A stretch of 64,000 bases of DNA, taken from positions 71,180,001 to 71,244,000 of the forward strand of contig CM056573.1 in assembly GCA_029721435.1 (NCBI GenBank), written 5' to 3'. A model generated the notes under the pieces. The model ran no database searches. It was not told the origin of the DNA and saw nothing but the letters and a program-made list of their open reading frames with translations. A program made the translations under genes and the position numbers. Origin of the DNA: Gymnothorax reevesii (lineage: Eukaryota > Chordata > Actinopteri > Anguilliformes > Muraenidae). Shown in pieces: positions 61,396-64,000 of the stretch; the stretch's first letter is position 1; every line of letters begins with the position of its first letter.

Positions 61396-64000
61396 ATGGT
61401 GTGCAGGCGCATATATAAGCCAGTTGCTGTCATGAGGTCAGAATCAATTTGTTCTCCCATTTTGCAGGTAGAAATTGTGATTGTCACAGAGCTGTTCTTC
61501 TATTCATTTAGTTTATTTAGTAAGCTGGTTAGGATACCAGAAAAAGAAATTAATCAGAGGAAATGGATGAATGTAAGTCAGGCTTTGGCAAAGCTTCAGG
61601 ACATGAGTTCTTGTGAGTCAGATGGAGAAGAAATATCAGGGCTCAGTGATGCTTCTAGGTCTAGTGAATCCGACTCCGATTTTGAAACTGAATGCGATCG
61701 TGAGCCACACGGTAAAGGTATCACAGCTGCTGGGCAAACTAAGCCTTTGATGCCAGGAAGGTCACCAAAACTGGATATTTATTCACGTCATAACGCTTAG
61801 GTTTCACAGCATAATTTCAAGTCCAAATACTTTGAAACATTTAAAATTAGCCACAATAGCCAACAAATTGAAGCTTTAAAGCTCTGACCTCTATACTATT
61901 TAATCAATGAAGAATCTTAGCAAAACACCATTTATTGTCCTCTGAATTCTGAAAGTACTTTGAAATGCTTTCACTGAGGCAACACCTCACAGCTTAAAAG
62001 TATTACAAAGAGTGGTGCATTTTTGTCAATAAAGAGGATGCAGCCATATTTCCACGTCATCCATGCCATGATGAAGGGAGACGCAGTAGCGCAGTGGAGA
62101 GCATGGGCTTGACTTGGGATGGAAAGATTCTGTGTTCCAGTCCTTGCCTTAGCCTGTGCAAAGTGTTCTCAGGCAAAACTCTTCACTTCCACACTGCCTC
62201 ACTCTACCCAGGTGTACAAATGGGTCCCAGCAAAATTGTCAGGGAAACTTGACTGAGAGCAGTGGGAGAACCCGAGTTGGACTAGTGTCCCATCGAGGGG
62301 GTTTAGCAATACTCCTATTTGCTTCATGTCACAGAAACCAGGGTTAAACACAGGCCTGGTGGGCCTCCAGGCATGACCTCCACGCCTGGTTAGAAATAGT
62401 CTTTATTCCGTCTGAGCAGCTGCTCATTTTGAAAACAAGAAGGGCACTTGGTAGAGCTCATACCTCCGCCAAGCCCACATGTAAGTATTATTGGTTCTGG
62501 ATCCAGGAGAGTATCATCCAGACCAACAACAGCTGTGATTAGTTCCTCTTTTAGGGCAGATTCTATTCAGTGCTGAAATTTTCTGAAAATCTGTTCATTA
62601 CATAAGGACATACCGAATTGTTCCGAATATAAGACGATTCTGGATATGAGACTACTCCCCTTTCTCAAGTCATATTTTGGAAAAAATAGGGTTTTGATGA
62701 CAAAATCTTGTTTTAGTCACTAAAGAATAATAATCATCGCAAAAATTTCTTTGAAAATACTGATAAAACAAACTGAAAGAAAAACCAATATAAAAGATTG
62801 CAGGCTGTTATTTTGCGCCATCTATTGTTGTGAACATGTATTGAGTATAGACTATAAAACGCACACACAGGATGACTGTTATTGTTAGAAGCCTAGTCCA
62901 CGGAAAATACGACGACCCCATTTCTCCGCTGTCACGTGTCTTTAATGGAACGGCGGAGGCGTCAAAGATAAAACAGGGTCACTTGAGCAAAAAGAGAGGA
63001 AATAGTAAACATGCCCGATGGACGAGAGATGCTAATTTACTGAGATTCCGCAGAGAAGTCACTGTTATGTCAAAGACGCAGAGTGCATCGTATGCCTGTT
63101 CCGTGGATATGTAAAAAGCACCGTTGCCATAAACATATCTCCCCAGCGGGCCACAGTACGAAGTAGATTCCCAGTTCGTCGTGGAAACATATACTGGTGT
63201 ACGTGCGATTAGGTAGTGATTGTTTTTAAATTTCATTTGATTTCATTTGACACACTCTTTTTACTTGAACAAAAGATTGACCGCGATTCCGTACCATGCT
63301 TTCTGTTAACGTTCTGACAAAATGTGGCAGCCCTCCATGCTTAGGGTCGGGCGTGTAAAGTCACCGAACAGGCCTTGTGGTGACGTGTCTTAAATGGAAC
63401 ACTCGAGGCGTCATAAATCAGACCAGGTCACTTGAGCAGAAGAAAACAAAGGAGTAAACAAGCCCGATGGATGAGAGGTTCGAATTCTCTTGGATTCTGC
63501 TGAGAAGTCGCTTTGACGTCAAAGAGCCAGAGTGCATCGAATGTTCATTTTGTTGCTATAACAACAGCACCGTTGCTATAAACAACTCTGCCCAGGGAGC
63601 CGACGGAAGAATGCTGATTCTCAGTCCGTGTCCAAAGCTCATGGAAAGATGTCCAGGAGTACGTGCGATTTGGCAGTGATTTTATTTTTATGAAATTAGA
63701 TTTTAATTGACTCACTCTTTGTTTAAACAAAAAAAAAAAAAAAAATGCGCGATTCAGTAGCATGCTTTCTGTTTACGTATTGACAAAATGTGCCTGCCCT
63801 CCACTTAGCCGTCGGGCTTGTCTTGTGACCAAACAGGCTCTGCTGTGACGTGACTTAAATGGATCAGCGGAGGTTTCAAATTCTCCGGCAGCTACAGGTC
63901 TCAAAAAAGTTGGGACACTTGTAAAAAGGGGCTTTAAAAGCATTGAATTTCTAAGAGAATCAGCTGAAAGAACATTTAGCAAGTAATTAAGTTAACTGTC
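61396..64000 (+). repeat. Macrosatellite unit u19 (copy of u6, 3' partial)
   Basis: ORF remnant 61396-61800, SINE 62079-62387, E1 from 62928, A-tract 17, Tc1 fossil 63874 to the window end. It carries the u1/u6 haplotype, including CACGTG at the start of E1. The window ends about 125 bp into the Tc1 fossil. Confidence 0.95.

Larger units (their letters stand above)
1..64000 (+). repeat. Macrosatellite array, ~3.18 kb unit, 19 copies head to tail
   Basis: The same 3.17-3.19 kb sequence recurs 19 times in one orientation. Counting from the ATG beside the TATA-like site, units start at 3155, 6344, 9532, 12717, 15902, 19079, 22264, 25451, 28636, 31824, 35012, 42293, 45477, 48650, 51839, 55026, 58211 and 61396, with a partial first unit before them. 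Copies differ by scattered single-base changes and one A-tract. Only u12 is interrupted, by a 4090 bp transposon. The unit is built from pieces of several transposable elements and has no intact gene. Size and organisation resemble vertebrate macrosatellites such as D4Z4 in kind, but I see no homology to a known one. Confidence 0.97.
48642..64000 (+). repeat. Higher-order repeat block, copy 2 (u15-u19)
   Basis: Second copy of u2-u6, offset 45,495 bp at first and 45,494 bp after the u16 A-tract. By eye I found only two base differences (7395 and 12405 against their partners) and one A-tract difference. That is far fewer than between any neighbouring units. Confidence 0.93.

Noticed and set aside
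1..64000. rDNA intergenic spacer or histone-type gene array
   Set aside because: No rRNA or histone coding appears in any unit; the unit is made of transposon pieces.
1..64000. CRISPR array or prokaryotic operons
   Set aside because: Repeat unit is 3.18 kb with no spacers; SINE, MITE and Tc1 fossils and microsatellite mark a eukaryotic genome.

Overview
The window is eukaryotic, most likely from a teleost fish. That rests on fish-type transposon fossils: a Tc1-like element of a family common in teleosts, a tRNA-headed SINE with a typical fish body, a TA-flanked MITE beginning CACTGCCCGGCC, and a tail around GTAAAGCG / AAAAGCGCTATA. I see no intact host gene. Every reading frame of any length is either a decayed transposase piece or a chance frame that recurs because the DNA around it recurs.

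Layout. Nearly all 64 kb is one head-to-tail tandem array (a macrosatellite) of a 3.17-3.19 kb unit. There are 19 copies, called u1-u19 here: u1 lacks about 22 bp at its left and u19 is cut at the window end. Each unit, taken from the ATG at its TATA box, holds in order: (i) the start of a piggyBac-like transposon with an acidic 77-codon N-terminal stub (the upstream end lies in the last 225 bp of the previous unit); (ii) a tRNA-derived SINE with A and B boxes; (iii) an RTE-LINE-like 3' fragment; (iv) an AT-rich stretch with a TATAAGACGA motif resembling pogo-type ends; (v) two and a fraction copies of a diverged ~450 bp repeat (E1, E2, E3) carrying CRE-like, E-box-like and RFX X-box-like motifs and a variable A-tract; (vi) a 455 bp fossil of the 5' half of a Tc1-like transposon. 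All recognisable pieces whose direction can be read point the same way.

Unit length is fully explained as 3175 bp plus the A-tract length (10-17), minus 15 bp in u1, u6 and u14, minus 2 bp in u13, plus 4092 bp in u12. The extra DNA in u12 (36706-40795) is one foreign DNA transposon of 4090 bp with 13-bp terminal inverted repeats, a 2-bp TC target duplication, subterminal repeat arrays and a nested 545 bp MITE. It is the only non-array DNA in the window.

Above the unit there is higher-order structure. Units u2-u6 reappear as u15-u19, 45,494-45,495 bp downstream, with the same private variants and almost no differences. u1 is nearly the same as u6 and u19. This points to a five-unit (15.9 kb) higher-order repeat that has been copied within the array, or to an assembly duplication. 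The units between (u7-u14) are mosaics of shared variants, as expected from unequal exchange and gene conversion. No cooperating gene system is visible. The most notable possibility is that each unit carries a regulatory-looking module (CRE, X-box, TATA) and a Pol III-type SINE promoter, so the array may be transcribed.
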